From: HT1-32 sp040219025
Lineage (GTDB): Bacteria; Pseudomonadota; Alphaproteobacteria; Rhodospirillales; HT1-32
Direction: 5' to 3'
Length of the DNA: 64,000 nt
Assembly (NCBI GenBank): GCA_040219025.1
Contig: JAVJTE010000015.1
Coordinates: 1-64,000, forward strand
Shown: one piece after another, positions 45,031 through 54,437 of the stretch
How the letters are laid out: each line of letters opens with the position of its first letter
Numbering within the stretch: position 1 is the stretch's first letter
The notes under the pieces: model-generated
Database searches by the model: none
What the model saw: the letters and a program-made list of their open reading frames with translations, nothing else
What the model was told of the DNA's origin: nothing
Position numbers and translations under genes: made by a program

Positions 45031-45933
45031 TCAGTTGTATTCAGTCACCGGGCTCCGGTCAGCCGGAACACGGTCGGGTTTCGTCGTCTCAAAGGCCCGT
45101 CTGATCGCCAGGGCCATTGCCTCTACGACAGCCCCGGTTTCGCCCGGCCGCCGGTCGAGGACAAGTTTTGAGACCGGCATGTCGTCGAACCCTTCCCCTG
45201 CCGTCAAAATCCGGAAGTTTTTCCCGATACCTGACTCTCCGAGCATGCCAACAGCAATCCCGGCTTCGATGGCGGCTGCGACCCCGGCAACGCTCTCGCT
45301 CGAATAGACAACGCGATAGGCACGCTTGCTTTCCCGGAGAGTGTTCAGGGCAACTTCCCGCCACCAGCAATCCCGGTCAAACAGCGCAACGGGGACCGGG
45401 TTCATCTCGTCTGGTGAGTGAAGGCGTGACGAGACCCAGAAGGTCTTTTCTTCTCTGAGCACTTCCTGATGCGGCAAGGTTTTCTCCACTTCAAAAAGTG
45501 CAAGGTCGAGCATTCCCTTGGCGACGGCCTCCGGGAACCCGGCTCCCGAGGCGCAGTGGACCTTTATTTCGACCGCCGGATGGTTATGGGCAAATTCCGC
45601 AATGATACCGGCCAGAACCCTTTTGCTGTAATCATCGGGAATGCCGAGATGAATACTGCCCGCCAGTTCGTCGGACCTGAAATCAGCCAGTGACATATCC
45701 AGCAGGGAAACCGTTCGCCTTGCCGTCGGTTCCAGTTTCTCGCCCGCTGCGCTGAGCACCACGCCCCTGCCATGACGGTCGAAAACAGGCTGCCCCAGAA
45801 CGGATTCCAGCCGTTTCATCTGCAGGCTGACTGCTGACTGGGAACGACCAATCCTGATTGCCCCGGCACTCATGCTGCCGGAATCGATGATCGCAAGGAA
45901 TGTACGCAACAGGTCGCTGTCGAGTTTGTTCAT
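45031..45933 (-). CDS. LysR-family regulator
   Basis: A 300-aa protein with a LysR HTH (LDSDLLRTFLAIIDSGSMSAGAIRIGRSQSAVSLQMKRLE) and effector domain. It is divergent from the permease gene at 46031, with a T-N11-A dyad between them, and likely controls that permease. The closest functional class cannot be named by eye. Confidence 0.92.
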   Translation of the reverse strand: MNKLDSDLLRTFLAIIDSGSMSAGAIRIGRSQSAVSLQMKRLESVLGQPVFDRHGRGVVLSAAGEKLEPTARRTVSLLDMSLADFRSDELAGSIHLGIPDDYSKRVLAGIIAEFAHNHPAVEIKVHCASGAGFPEAVAKGMLDLALFEVEKTLPHQEVLREEKTFWVSSRLHSPDEMNPVPVALFDRDCWWREVALNTLRESKRAYRVVYSSESVAGVAAAIEAGIAVGMLGESGIGKNFRILTAGEGFDDMPVSKLVLDRRPGETGAVVEAMALAIRRAFETTKPDRVPADRSPVTEYN

Positions 45934-45973
45934 ACGAAAAATTATCGGAATTTCTCATATCAGTCATTTGTTT

Positions 45974-45990
45974 TATTCGTTTTTTGAATA
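45974..45990. promoter_or_regulatory. Probable LysR box TATTC-N7-GAATA
   Basis: A perfect dyad between the divergent LysR and permease genes; T45976 and A45988 are 11 bases apart, as in LysR-type sites. It lies about 41 nt from both start codons. Confidence 0.55.
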
Positions 45991-46030
45991 GTTCCGACCT
46001 CTCTATGCTGATCCGAAACCGGAGCCTGAC

Positions 46031-47053
46031 ATGAGTGATCAAACGGTAACGCGCCGTCCCAGCCAGTTTTTACCAAATCTCCTGAAAATATCGGGTGTTG
46101 CGGTCATCTTGATATCGTTTTTCTGGCCGGAACAGGTATGGCCGCTGGTGGTTTTCGTTGTGAAAAGCCTCGCCGGTGTCGCTGCCATTGTCATTCCCGG
46201 TATCTTTCTGGCGGCCTGGGTTACGGCAAGTGGTGCAGGTGACCGTATTGCGAAAGTCTTCGAAGGCCGGATCGGTTATACAGTAGTTGTTGCCTCGGCC
46301 ATCGGGGCGGTAACGCCTGTTTGCGGGGTGACGGTATTGCCCCTGATGGCCGGACTGCTGGCCGCCGGTGTGCCGCTTGCACCTGTCATGGCATTCTGGC
46401 TGTCGTCCCCCGTCACCGATCCTCCGATGTTCGCAACAACTGTTGCCATGCTCGGGATGTCATTTGCCGTCGGGAAAACCCTCGCGGCATTTTTTCTCGG
46501 AATTTCCGGAGGACTGGTCACCGCTTTCTTCTTCACCCGGTCATGGTATCGCAAGCCGTTGCGTGAAAACGCTATCGTCGGAAGTCTTGGCGCAACGTCA
46601 TGCGGGGCACCTGTGAGCTGTGAACCTGCCGTCTGGAAATTTCCTGAAAGGCGCAAGAGATTCTCGAAAGAGGCATGGTCAATAACCCGTCTGATCCTGA
46701 TTTGTCTGATTCCGGCGTTCGCCGCTGAATATGCACTCAATGCCCTGCTGCAACCGGAGGCGCTTACGCCATACATTGGCGCCGGTAAATGGTGGGCTGT
46801 CCCAATGGCCGTGTTTGTCGGCGCACCAGCGTATCTTGACGGATATGCCGCCCTTCCGCTTGCCCGCGGACTGATCGAGCACGGGATGTCGCAGGGGGCG
46901 GCGATGGGATTTCTGGTTTCTGGCAGCGTCGTGAGCATATGGGGCGCAATGGCAATATTCCCGGTGCTGAAAATCAGACCGTTTCTGCTCTATCTGGTGC
47001 TCGCAACAAGCGGTTCTCTTGCCGCAGGCTGGCTGTTTGAGCTTGCCGTATGA
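46031..47053 (+). CDS. Permease of the ArsP/YraQ (DUF318) family
   Basis: A 340-aa membrane protein with about eight to ten helices. The conserved IGAVTPVCGVTVLPLMAGLLAAGVP and the repeat-related GAPAYLDGYAALPLARGLIEHGMSQGAAMGFLVSG are the twin motifs of this family, and SPVTDPPMF fits too. Some members export organoarsenicals, others are uncharacterised. Cysteines in the GATSCGAPVSCEP loop could bind metal or metalloid. It is divergent from the LysR gene. Confidence 0.85.
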   Translation: MSDQTVTRRPSQFLPNLLKISGVAVILISFFWPEQVWPLVVFVVKSLAGVAAIVIPGIFLAAWVTASGAGDRIAKVFEGRIGYTVVVASAIGAVTPVCGVTVLPLMAGLLAAGVPLAPVMAFWLSSPVTDPPMFATTVAMLGMSFAVGKTLAAFFLGISGGLVTAFFFTRSWYRKPLRENAIVGSLGATSCGAPVSCEPAVWKFPERRKRFSKEAWSITRLILICLIPAFAAEYALNALLQPEALTPYIGAGKWWAVPMAVFVGAPAYLDGYAALPLARGLIEHGMSQGAAMGFLVSGSVVSIWGAMAIFPVLKIRPFLLYLVLATSGSLAAGWLFELAV

Positions 47054-47087
47054 TACTCAGCCTGCGCAAAAAAGAACGGGTCGTCAA

Positions 47088-47576
47088 TCAACGGGTCTTG
47101 ATGATTTCCGGTTCCGTGAACAGGGTTGGCTCTATCGGGGTGCCGTCGGGCATCATCGCATGTTCCTGAAAACTGTTCATGCCTGCCGGGATAATTGTCC
47201 CATGTTGCGCTTCGCCCATAAATATATGTTTTGAGTTGCCGGAAGACCTGTCGAACCAGTTCGGATCGTCAAAAGTCCCTCCATAGACACCTATCGTTGC
47301 TGCAAATCGCTCGAAGGTCAGAAACAGTTTTGTGCCGCAATTTTCACAAAAATGTATGTAGACCAGTTTACCGCTGCCCGTGGAACGGTGCTGGTAAACT
47401 CTGACTTTCCCAGTTTTGACCGAGAAGTTCTTCTCCTCAAACAAGGGTTCGACCAGATAGGCACTGCCGGTTGCCCTCTGGCAAAACCTGCAATGGCAAA
47501 ATGTTACCCTTGCCGGTGGTGCATCAACGGCAAACCGCACGTTGCCACACAGGCAACCGCCCTCTGAAACGGACAT
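47088..47576 (-). CDS. GFA-family zinc protein (glutathione-dependent formaldehyde-activating-like)
   Basis: A 162-aa protein with the zinc ligands of the Mss4-like fold: GGCLCGNVRF, FCHCRFCQRATGSAY and HFCENCGTKLF. The family name comes from Gfa, but most members have no proven enzyme activity. It is convergent with the ArsP-type permease gene, with a 34-nt gap. Confidence 0.9.
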   Translation of the reverse strand: MSVSEGGCLCGNVRFAVDAPPARVTFCHCRFCQRATGSAYLVEPLFEEKNFSVKTGKVRVYQHRSTGSGKLVYIHFCENCGTKLFLTFERFAATIGVYGGTFDDPNWFDRSSGNSKHIFMGEAQHGTIIPAGMNSFQEHAMMPDGTPIEPTLFTEPEIIKTR

Positions 47577-47734
47577 GATGATTTTCCTGAAATGATTAAT
47601 TCAAGTCAGGCTATCACAGGTCTGTCCGTAGCAGGTTGAAAACAGAGGGGGAAATCCGGGTTGTGAATTTCCCTTCCATCCGCCAGTTAAAATCTGCACA
47701 ATTCAGGACGATTCGATTCGCTGGGAAGAACTTC

Positions 47735-48268
47735 ATGCAACTGTGCCATTTCGGCAGGATAACCAGATTTTCCGGGGCACTGGCGCTGCTGGCTGTGGCC
47801 GGATGTACCATCCTGCCAGACAGCACACGCCGCCTTTCCGAGCTTGAAGCCGTCGAGGTAAGCGATCTTGATGACCTGAAGACCGCGTACAAACTCTGTG
47901 TCGTCTATAACGCGATCAGTGTTGACCGCGAGCAGGCCCCGGGCAGCAGTTCACCGTCAGAGGCCGAAGCGACAAGTGCAGCACTGGAAGCGACCAGCCG
48001 GTGCCAGCGCAATTACGAGATGATCGGTGACTATGCCTTTGAGCACCGGCTCGATTATCACGCCCGCCAGCAGGTGACGCAGGGGCTGACCGGCGAGGCG
48101 ATTGCCTTGGCGGAAACCTCGGTCAATGAAGTGCGGACCGGTGAAAAGCCGTCCTATGTGGTGCAGGTCTATGATGATATCGCCGCATCGCCGTCCGTCA
48201 TGAAATTGCCCGGCCTGCTCTGGGACAAGTTCGAGACCAACTGGAAAACGCTCACCCCGCCGCAATAA
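47735..48268 (+). CDS. Predicted lipoprotein of unknown function
   Basis: A 177-aa protein. A signal peptide ends with a lipobox (LLAVAGC), putting the lipidated Cys near residue 23. The rest is helical and charged without recognised domain; it includes DDLKTAYKLCVVYNAISVD and a Cys at RCQRNYEMIGDY. GGAAGAA precedes the ATG at 47735; the longer frame from 47636 would hide the signal peptide. Convergent with the GGDEF-EAL gene. No function assigned. Confidence 0.75.
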   Translation: MQLCHFGRITRFSGALALLAVAGCTILPDSTRRLSELEAVEVSDLDDLKTAYKLCVVYNAISVDREQAPGSSSPSEAEATSAALEATSRCQRNYEMIGDYAFEHRLDYHARQQVTQGLTGEAIALAETSVNEVRTGEKPSYVVQVYDDIAASPSVMKLPGLLWDKFETNWKTLTPPQ

Positions 48269-48311
48269 ACCCCGGCCAGAAACAGCGATATCAGCCAGTC
48301 GAGCCTGAAAC

Positions 48312-51101
48312 TCAGTCGGTGATGCTGACAACCGACGGTCGCACCGGCCGCCGCGCATAGTCGGCGAAATCATCGGCACTCATCGGACGGCTGAACAGAT
48401 ATCCCTGACCAAAATCACAGTCCATCTTCCGCAGTTCCTCGCATTGCGACGGGTTCTCGATACCTTCTGCGACGACATGGAAATCCAGACCGTGGGCCAG
48501 CGACAGGATTGAACTGACGACGGCCAGATCGCGCTCGTCGCTCAGCATGTTGGTGATGAATTCCCGGTCAATCTTGATGGTGTCAGCCGGCAGCCGTTTC
48601 AGATAGGCGAGCGACGAATAGCCGGTGCCGAAATCATCGATGGCGACCCGGATCCCGCGGGAACGCAGATCGCTGAGCCAGTCGATGGCTGCTTCCATGT
48701 CATCGACCAGAATTGATTCAGTGACTTCCAGAATCAGCGCAGAGGGCGGCAGACCGGCTGTCTCGACGGAGTCGACAATGGCGTCGACCGTCAGGCCGCG
48801 TTCAAGCTGGCGACCCGACAGATTGACCGAGATCGATATCTCGCCACAGCCGCTTTCACGCCAGCGCCGGGCATCGGTGGCCGCCGTCTCCAGCACCCAG
48901 CGTCCGATCAGGCCAATCAGACCGATATCCTCGATGATCGGGATGATGCTCTGCGTCGAGACCAGCCCCCGGTCCGGATGACGCCACTGGATCAGCGCCT
49001 CGGCAGCGGTGATGGCGTTGGTCTGAAGGTCGATGATCGGCTGATAGACGACGGAAAATTCCTGTCGTTCCCAGCTGCGGCGGAGGTCATTTTCCAGACC
49101 GGTGCGTATGCGGGAATCCTCCCGCATCTTGTCGGTGAAGAAACGGAGCGCATTGCGGCCATCACGTTTCGCCCGATGCATGGCGGTTTCGGCATTCTGC
49201 AGCAGATCTGCCGGGTTGTTCGCGTCTGTCGGATAGACGGCAACGCCGATGCTGGCGCCGATGAAACTCTCCTTGCCCTCCAGCCGGTAGGGGCGGGAGA
49301 GGTTGTCCATGATCTGATGGGTCAGCGTTTCCAGTCCCTCGACAGTATCGATATCGCGGACCAGGACGGTGAACTCGTCAGAGCCGAGGCGGGCGACATC
49401 CTCGAACTGACGGATTTCCAGCAGCCGGCGCCCCGCCTCTTTCAGCAGGGCATCACCGACAACGGCACCGCGCAGATCATTGACAGTCTTGAAGCCGTCG
49501 AGATCGATAAAGATCAGCGCGAAGGAGGACTGGTTCGCCGCCGCCTGCCTGACGGAGTCCCGCAGGCGCTGATGAAACAGATTCCGGTTTGCCAGACTGG
49601 TGACAGCATCGAAATTCGCCTGGTTGAACAGCACTGCCTCGTTCTGTTTGCGGTCGGTGATGTCGTAGAGGGTGCCGATCATTTTTGCTTCGCCGGATTC
49701 CTCGTCAAACCGGACATCGCCGGATTGCTCGACATACCGGACCGAACCGTCACGGGCGATGATCCGGTGATCGAGCGAGAACCGCCCGCCCTCGTCAACC
49801 GCATTGGCGACAGCCTCGGCAACACGTTTGCGGTCTTCCGGATGAACAAAGCGGCCGAGGGTCTCGGCCGTTGGCGGGCCCTGTTTCGGATCGATACCGA
49901 GAATTCCGAAGATGGCTTTCGACCACCACATCTCGCGTGTTGCAAGATTCCAGCGCCAGTTGCCGATTCCGGCCAGTTGCTGTGCCTCGTCGAGCCGTTC
50001 ACCGGCCTCTGCCGCCTGGCGTTCACGATTGATAATCATCTCGACCATGCCGTTATAGGCGGCAATCATGTCCTCGACTTCGCGGGGACCGTTATGAAGG
50101 TTTGTCTCCACCGGCTCGACCCGGCCATGTTCGGCGGCGTTCTGCGCGGCGCTGCGCAGACGCAGGATCGGCCGCGCCACGATACCGGAAAGGATCCAGC
50201 TGAGGACGGCGGCAATGGTCATGCCGAGCAGGCCAACGCCGAGCGCCGCCATGCGGTCATCCATCGAGGCGGCTTTCAGTTCGGAGATTGGCTGCGGAAT
50301 CATGACACCCCAGCCGGACCGCGGTTCTGTCGTATAGCCGGCAATCATGTCGGCTTCGAGGGCAGGCGAATAGAACTGCGCGACGCCGGTTTCGCCACGC
50401 ATCATCGCGGCGACCGGTTTGATTTTCGAGATATCCTTGTGGCTGCGTTCCCACTCCTTGTCCGGATGGGCAATGACCTGTCCCGTCGCATCGACAATGG
50501 CCGCGTGGCCCAGCTGTCCGAAGGCGATCCGCTTCTGCAGGGCGCGATGATAGTCCAGACGCAGCGCGCCGACCGAAAAATTTGTCTCGCTGATGGCGCG
50601 TATGATGTAGATACGTGCCTCGCCCGACTGGTTGGATGTGACAGGGGTATAGAGCGTGCGTTCCCGGTTGGCGGCGGCCTGACGCCAGTAGGGGGCCAGA
50701 CGCTTCCATGTGGCATCCGACAGCGGTGTGGCCTTCTCGTCGACGATGACAGCCCGGATGACATTGCCGTCCTGATCGAGGACACAGAAATGGTCGAACC
50801 CGAGTTCCCGCAGCAGGCCGGAGAAGGAAGGGTCGAAGGTACCGGCATTCACCCGGTAGGAGGTCAGTCCGAAAGCGGCGTCGACATCCTTTGTATAGCG
50901 GGCAAGTGCATCCGTCAGGTTTCTTGCCAGCAGCAGATGCTTTTCCTCTACCGCCTCGATCTCGCGGTCAAAGGTGGATCGCTGTATCCAGACAGTCAGT
51001 GTGATGACCGGTATCACAGCGATCAGTGTAAAACAGCAGAACAGCAGCTGCCGCAGGCTGAATCGCGAAAATATGCCGCGCCGGCGCCCGCTGTTACTCA
51101 C
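48312..51101 (-). CDS. Cache-HAMP-PAS-GGDEF-EAL cyclic-di-GMP signalling protein
   Basis: A 929-aa membrane receptor from a GTG start. Helix 1 (about 17-38) and helix 2 (about 285-308) bracket a periplasmic dCache sensor. HAMP (about 310-365), PAS (about 375-490), GGDEF (about 495-655) and EAL (about 665-920) domains follow. The cyclase site reads LGSDEF instead of GGDEF, which may weaken or abolish cyclase activity. The EAL domain keeps EALIQWRHP, the later DDFGTGYSSLAYL and the KIDREF segment, so phosphodiesterase activity is likely. It should adjust c-di-GMP in response to an outside ligand. Confidence 0.93.
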   Translation of the reverse strand: MSNSGRRRGIFSRFSLRQLLFCCFTLIAVIPVITLTVWIQRSTFDREIEAVEEKHLLLARNLTDALARYTKDVDAAFGLTSYRVNAGTFDPSFSGLLRELGFDHFCVLDQDGNVIRAVIVDEKATPLSDATWKRLAPYWRQAAANRERTLYTPVTSNQSGEARIYIIRAISETNFSVGALRLDYHRALQKRIAFGQLGHAAIVDATGQVIAHPDKEWERSHKDISKIKPVAAMMRGETGVAQFYSPALEADMIAGYTTEPRSGWGVMIPQPISELKAASMDDRMAALGVGLLGMTIAAVLSWILSGIVARPILRLRSAAQNAAEHGRVEPVETNLHNGPREVEDMIAAYNGMVEMIINRERQAAEAGERLDEAQQLAGIGNWRWNLATREMWWSKAIFGILGIDPKQGPPTAETLGRFVHPEDRKRVAEAVANAVDEGGRFSLDHRIIARDGSVRYVEQSGDVRFDEESGEAKMIGTLYDITDRKQNEAVLFNQANFDAVTSLANRNLFHQRLRDSVRQAAANQSSFALIFIDLDGFKTVNDLRGAVVGDALLKEAGRRLLEIRQFEDVARLGSDEFTVLVRDIDTVEGLETLTHQIMDNLSRPYRLEGKESFIGASIGVAVYPTDANNPADLLQNAETAMHRAKRDGRNALRFFTDKMREDSRIRTGLENDLRRSWERQEFSVVYQPIIDLQTNAITAAEALIQWRHPDRGLVSTQSIIPIIEDIGLIGLIGRWVLETAATDARRWRESGCGEISISVNLSGRQLERGLTVDAIVDSVETAGLPPSALILEVTESILVDDMEAAIDWLSDLRSRGIRVAIDDFGTGYSSLAYLKRLPADTIKIDREFITNMLSDERDLAVVSSILSLAHGLDFHVVAEGIENPSQCEELRKMDCDFGQGYLFSRPMSADDFADYARRPVRPSVVSITD

Positions 51102-51202
51102 AGATGCCTGCCTGAAGGCTGACGGAATGATGATCTGAAGACAACATGGGGACAGTTTATCATATGCGGGGGGTCACGACGATGCCGATATCAACCGGAT
51201 GG

Positions 51203-51961
51203 TCAGGTCTTCTCCTGCGGCTCTGTCGGGTTGCCGAAGAAGGTTATGAAACGGCTGCGGAGACTGCGACGGTTGCGGTGCAGCTGCGGTGACAGCCGGA
51301 CTTCCAGCGCCTGAACTGCAATGACGACGATGAAGTTGATGGTCAGGTAGATTACCCCGGCAATCAGGAAGACCGACATCGGTGCAAAGGTTGCGGCAAT
51401 GATTTTCTTGGCGACGCCGGTGATTTCCAGAATGGTGATCGTACTGGCAAGCGACGAGGACTTGACCATCAGGATGATTTCATTGCCATAGGCGGGCAGC
51501 GCCTGCCGCGCAGCCTGTGGCAGGATGATCCGCCGGAACAGCATGATTTTTGACATACCGCAGGCCCGCCCCGCCTCGATCTGGCCATGGCCGACAGACT
51601 GAATACCGCCGCGGATGATTTCGGAGGTATAGGCTGCCGTATTCAGCATCAGGGTGAAAACCGCACAGAACCAGGGCTCTCTGAAAAAGGTCCAGAGCCC
51701 GATTTCCTGCAGTTCCGGACGAAACTGACCGGAACCGTAATAGATCAGGAAAAACTGTACCAGCAGCGGTGTTGACCGGAAGAGATCGACAAAGCCCAGT
51801 GCCGGTAAACGCAGGACCGCATGAGATGACAGGCGCATCAGCGCGATGACCAGAGCCAGGCCGAGCCCCAGCAGCAGGGCCGAGCCCGTCAGTTGCAGGG
51901 TGACGGGAATCGCTGCTACCAGTTCCGGCCATGCCTCGGATATGACTTTCATGCTGAACAT
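51203..51961 (-). CDS. Basic/polar amino-acid ABC permease (HisM/ArtM type)
   Basis: A 252-aa permease with about five helices; coupling region IEAGRACGMSKIMLFRRIILPQAARQALPAYGNEII. It is the last gene of the - strand importer operon 54437-51203 and is separated from the sister permease by one base. The C-terminal positively charged tail (LHRNRRSLRSRF) is ordinary for the family. Confidence 0.93.
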   Translation of the reverse strand: MFSMKVISEAWPELVAAIPVTLQLTGSALLLGLGLALVIALMRLSSHAVLRLPALGFVDLFRSTPLLVQFFLIYYGSGQFRPELQEIGLWTFFREPWFCAVFTLMLNTAAYTSEIIRGGIQSVGHGQIEAGRACGMSKIMLFRRIILPQAARQALPAYGNEIILMVKSSSLASTITILEITGVAKKIIAATFAPMSVFLIAGVIYLTINFIVVIAVQALEVRLSPQLHRNRRSLRSRFITFFGNPTEPQEKT

Positions 51962-51962
51962 G

Positions 51963-52670
51963 TCAGGCGCGCCTCACGCCTCTGTTCGCGCGGGCTTCGG
52001 CAAAGACAAAACCGCGCCCGGACACTTTGGTGATCACATAGAAAATCACCAGTGCGGTGAAGTAGAAGGTGAAAGGCTCCTTGGTTGATCCGGAGGCTTC
52101 CGAGGCCTTGCGCATCAAATCAGCCAGCCCGATGACCGAAATCAGCGCCGTTTCCTTCAGGGTGACCTGCCAGATATTACCAAGTCCCGGCAGGGCAAAC
52201 CGGGCTGCCTGTGGCACCAGTATGCGCCAGAACATCAGCCATTTGTTCATGCCGATGGCTTTTCCCGCCTCCAGCTGTCCTTTGGGGATGGCGAGCACAG
52301 CGCCGCGAATAACTTCGGTCGAATAGGCACCGGAGCTCGCCCCGATACAGATCATGCCGGTGACAAAAACCGGCAGGTCAAAATACTCTGTATAGCCGAA
52401 CAGCACGGCAACGTTGCGCATCAGTTGTCCGGCACCAAAGAAGACGAGATAGATGATCAGCAGTTCGGGGATGCCCCGGATGACTGTGGTGTAGACTGTT
52501 GCCAGTCCCCGGAAGGCAATGTTCTGCGAAAGTTTTGCTGCGGCGGCGATGACGGCAAAAACGATACCGAGCAGAAACGAACAGGTGGCGATGGCAATCG
52601 TCATCAGCCCGCCAACCAGCATTTCGTCGCCCCAGCCGGAGTCGCCGTATACGAGAAGACTGAAATCCAT
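51963..52670 (-). CDS. Basic/polar amino-acid ABC permease (HisQ/ArtQ type)
   Basis: A 235-aa permease with coupling region LEAGKAIGMNKWLMFWRILVPQAARFALPGLGNIWQ, with an earlier RGIPELLIIYLVFFG typical of HisQ. It pairs with the downstream permease. Confidence 0.93.
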   Translation of the reverse strand: MDFSLLVYGDSGWGDEMLVGGLMTIAIATCSFLLGIVFAVIAAAAKLSQNIAFRGLATVYTTVIRGIPELLIIYLVFFGAGQLMRNVAVLFGYTEYFDLPVFVTGMICIGASSGAYSTEVIRGAVLAIPKGQLEAGKAIGMNKWLMFWRILVPQAARFALPGLGNIWQVTLKETALISVIGLADLMRKASEASGSTKEPFTFYFTALVIFYVITKVSGRGFVFAEARANRGVRRA

Positions 52671-52691
52671 CTGTACCTGTCCGGCTGAACC

Positions 52692-52719
52692 GGTGGCGAC
52701 CTGTTAACAGATCGCCACC
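52692..52719 (-). promoter_or_regulatory. Intercistronic hairpin after the binding-protein gene
   Basis: GGTGGCGA (52692-52699) pairs perfectly with TCGCCACC (52712-52719); the 12-nt loop holds the palindrome CTGTTAACAG (52701-52710). It lies between binding-protein and permease genes and has no T-run. Confidence 0.6.
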
Positions 52720-52732
52720 TGATCCTGTCAGC

Positions 52733-53572
52733 CTACTTCGCGGAAGCGTCGAAGCCGAACCACTTTTCCGCCAGCGGCTTGAGCGTACCGTCGGCGATGG
52801 CAGCATTGATTGCCGCGGTAAACATATCCGCCAGTTTCTGGTCTTCCTTGCGGATGCCGGCACCGACACCGGCGCCGAACGGACCGCCGGTCATGCCGGG
52901 TCCAACCAGCTTCATGTCACTGCCCTTGTCAGAGGCGAGCAGCGGCACCCAGTAGCTCATCGAGGCAAGCGCCGCGTCAACCCGGCCAGCCTGCAGATCA
53001 AGATCCAAGTTTTCCTGGGTGTCGTAGGTACGGATATCGACATTGTCACCCATGATCTCGCGCAGGAAATTCTCATGGGTTGTGGAGGTCTGGACCCCGA
53101 TGGTCTTGCCCTTGAAGGTCGCGATCATCTTGTCGAGATCGGCCCGCTCCTCGGCTGAAACCTCATCCAGTGTCAGGGCTGCCAGGCCGGTGGTGAAGCC
53201 GGCGAACGGGCTGTCCTTGGTCACCACGAAGCTGCCGGGTGTGGCGGCATAATCGCGGGAGAAGGTGATGGTCTCCATCCGTTTTGCCGTAATCGACATG
53301 CCGGCCATGATGACATCGTATTTCTTGGCCTGAAGGGAGGGGATGATGCCGTCCCAGGCCTGCTCGACGATGGTGCATTCCAGCTTCATGCGGGCACAGA
53401 GATCCTTCGCCAGATCAAGTTCGAAGCCGACCAGGTTTCCGGCAGAATCCTTGAAATTCCAGGGCGCATAGGCCCCTTCGGTCGCGATGGTGATTTTCTT
53501 GTAGTCCTGGGCCACGGCCTGGGCGCTGAAAGTCAGCGCAGCAGCGGCGGCGATAAGTGCAATCTTCTTCAT
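52733..53572 (-). CDS. Basic/polar amino-acid ABC substrate-binding protein (ArtJ/HisJ-like)
   Basis: A 279-aa protein with a signal peptide (about 1-22, ending AVAQ). The mature start YKKITIATEGAYAPWNFKDSAGNLVGFELDLAKDLCARM is the SBP_bac_3 pattern of Lys/Arg/Orn/His receptors, with a Cys pair near C136-type loop positions of that group. GGGAG precedes the ATG at 53572. It sits second in the operon, after the ATPase. Confidence 0.92.
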   Translation of the reverse strand: MKKIALIAAAAALTFSAQAVAQDYKKITIATEGAYAPWNFKDSAGNLVGFELDLAKDLCARMKLECTIVEQAWDGIIPSLQAKKYDVIMAGMSITAKRMETITFSRDYAATPGSFVVTKDSPFAGFTTGLAALTLDEVSAEERADLDKMIATFKGKTIGVQTSTTHENFLREIMGDNVDIRTYDTQENLDLDLQAGRVDAALASMSYWVPLLASDKGSDMKLVGPGMTGGPFGAGVGAGIRKEDQKLADMFTAAINAAIADGTLKPLAEKWFGFDASAK

Positions 53573-53663
53573 AGTCAGTCTCCCAGTTGCCTTTATGGCG
53601 GTTTGAACCGGCCCGGGGCCGGCTGATAAATTCCGGACCCTGTTGTGTCCGGACGACTTGATG

Positions 53664-54437
53664 CTACAGGCTGCTCGCGAGGAACTGCCTGCAGCGTTCC
53701 GAGCGGGGGTTGTCGAAAACCTCCGCCGGTGTTCCCTCTTCTTCAATACGTCCTTCATGCAGAAAGACCACCCGCTTCGAGACTTCCCGGGCGAACCCCA
53801 TCTCATGGGTCACAACCAGCATGGTACGGCCTTCGGCGGCAAGGTCCTTCATCACCCGCAGGACCTCACCAACGAGTTCCGGGTCCAGTGCAGATGTCGG
53901 CTCGTCAAACAGCAGAACACGGGGCTGCATGCAAAGCGCGCGGGCAATTGCAACACGCTGCTGCTGGCCGCCGGAGAGCTCCGACGGATAGGCGCCGTGT
54001 TTCTCGGCAATACCGACCTTCTGGAGCATCGCCATCGCCTCGTCCCGGACCTCGGCCTTCGGGCGTTTCAGCACATGCAGCGGCCCTTCCATGACATTCT
54101 GCAGAACGGTCATGTGCGACCAGAGGTTAAAACTCTGAAAGACCATGCCCAGCCGGGTGCGCAGCGCATCAATCTGCTTGCTGTCAACGCCTGTCGGGTT
54201 GCCATGGCGGTCGGTCCGGACGATGACTTCCTCGCCTCCGACAACAACCCGGCCCTTGTCGGGGGTTTCCAGAAAATTGATGCAGCGCAGGAAGGTGCTT
54301 TTGCCCGATCCGGATGATCCGATGATCGAGATGACGTCACCATCTTCGGCGGACACGGTAATGCCCTTCAGGACTTCCAGTGTTCCGAAGCTTTTATATA
54401 TGTCCTCGGCAAGCAAGGCCGCGGCGCGGTCTGTCAT
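53664..54437 (-). CDS. Basic/polar amino-acid ABC ATP-binding protein (HisP/ArtP type)
   Basis: A 257-aa ABC ATPase: Walker A GSSGSGKST, the HisP-like insertion between Walker A and the Q-loop (DRHGNPTGVDSKQIDALRTR), Q-loop FQSFNLWSHMTV, signature LSGGQQQRVAIARAL, Walker B VLLFDEPTSALD. The ATG at 54437 is chosen because the upstream frame shows no homology. First gene of the operon 54437-51203 that encodes a complete basic amino-acid importer. Confidence 0.94.
   Translation of the reverse strand: MTDRAAALLAEDIYKSFGTLEVLKGITVSAEDGDVISIIGSSGSGKSTFLRCINFLETPDKGRVVVGGEEVIVRTDRHGNPTGVDSKQIDALRTRLGMVFQSFNLWSHMTVLQNVMEGPLHVLKRPKAEVRDEAMAMLQKVGIAEKHGAYPSELSGGQQQRVAIARALCMQPRVLLFDEPTSALDPELVGEVLRVMKDLAAEGRTMLVVTHEMGFAREVSKRVVFLHEGRIEEEGTPAEVFDNPRSERCRQFLASSL

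Noticed and set aside
48978..51122. 714-codon + strand frame opposite the GGDEF-EAL gene
   Set aside because: The opposite strand encodes Cache, PAS, GGDEF and EAL domains with intact motifs; the + frame has no recognisable domain.
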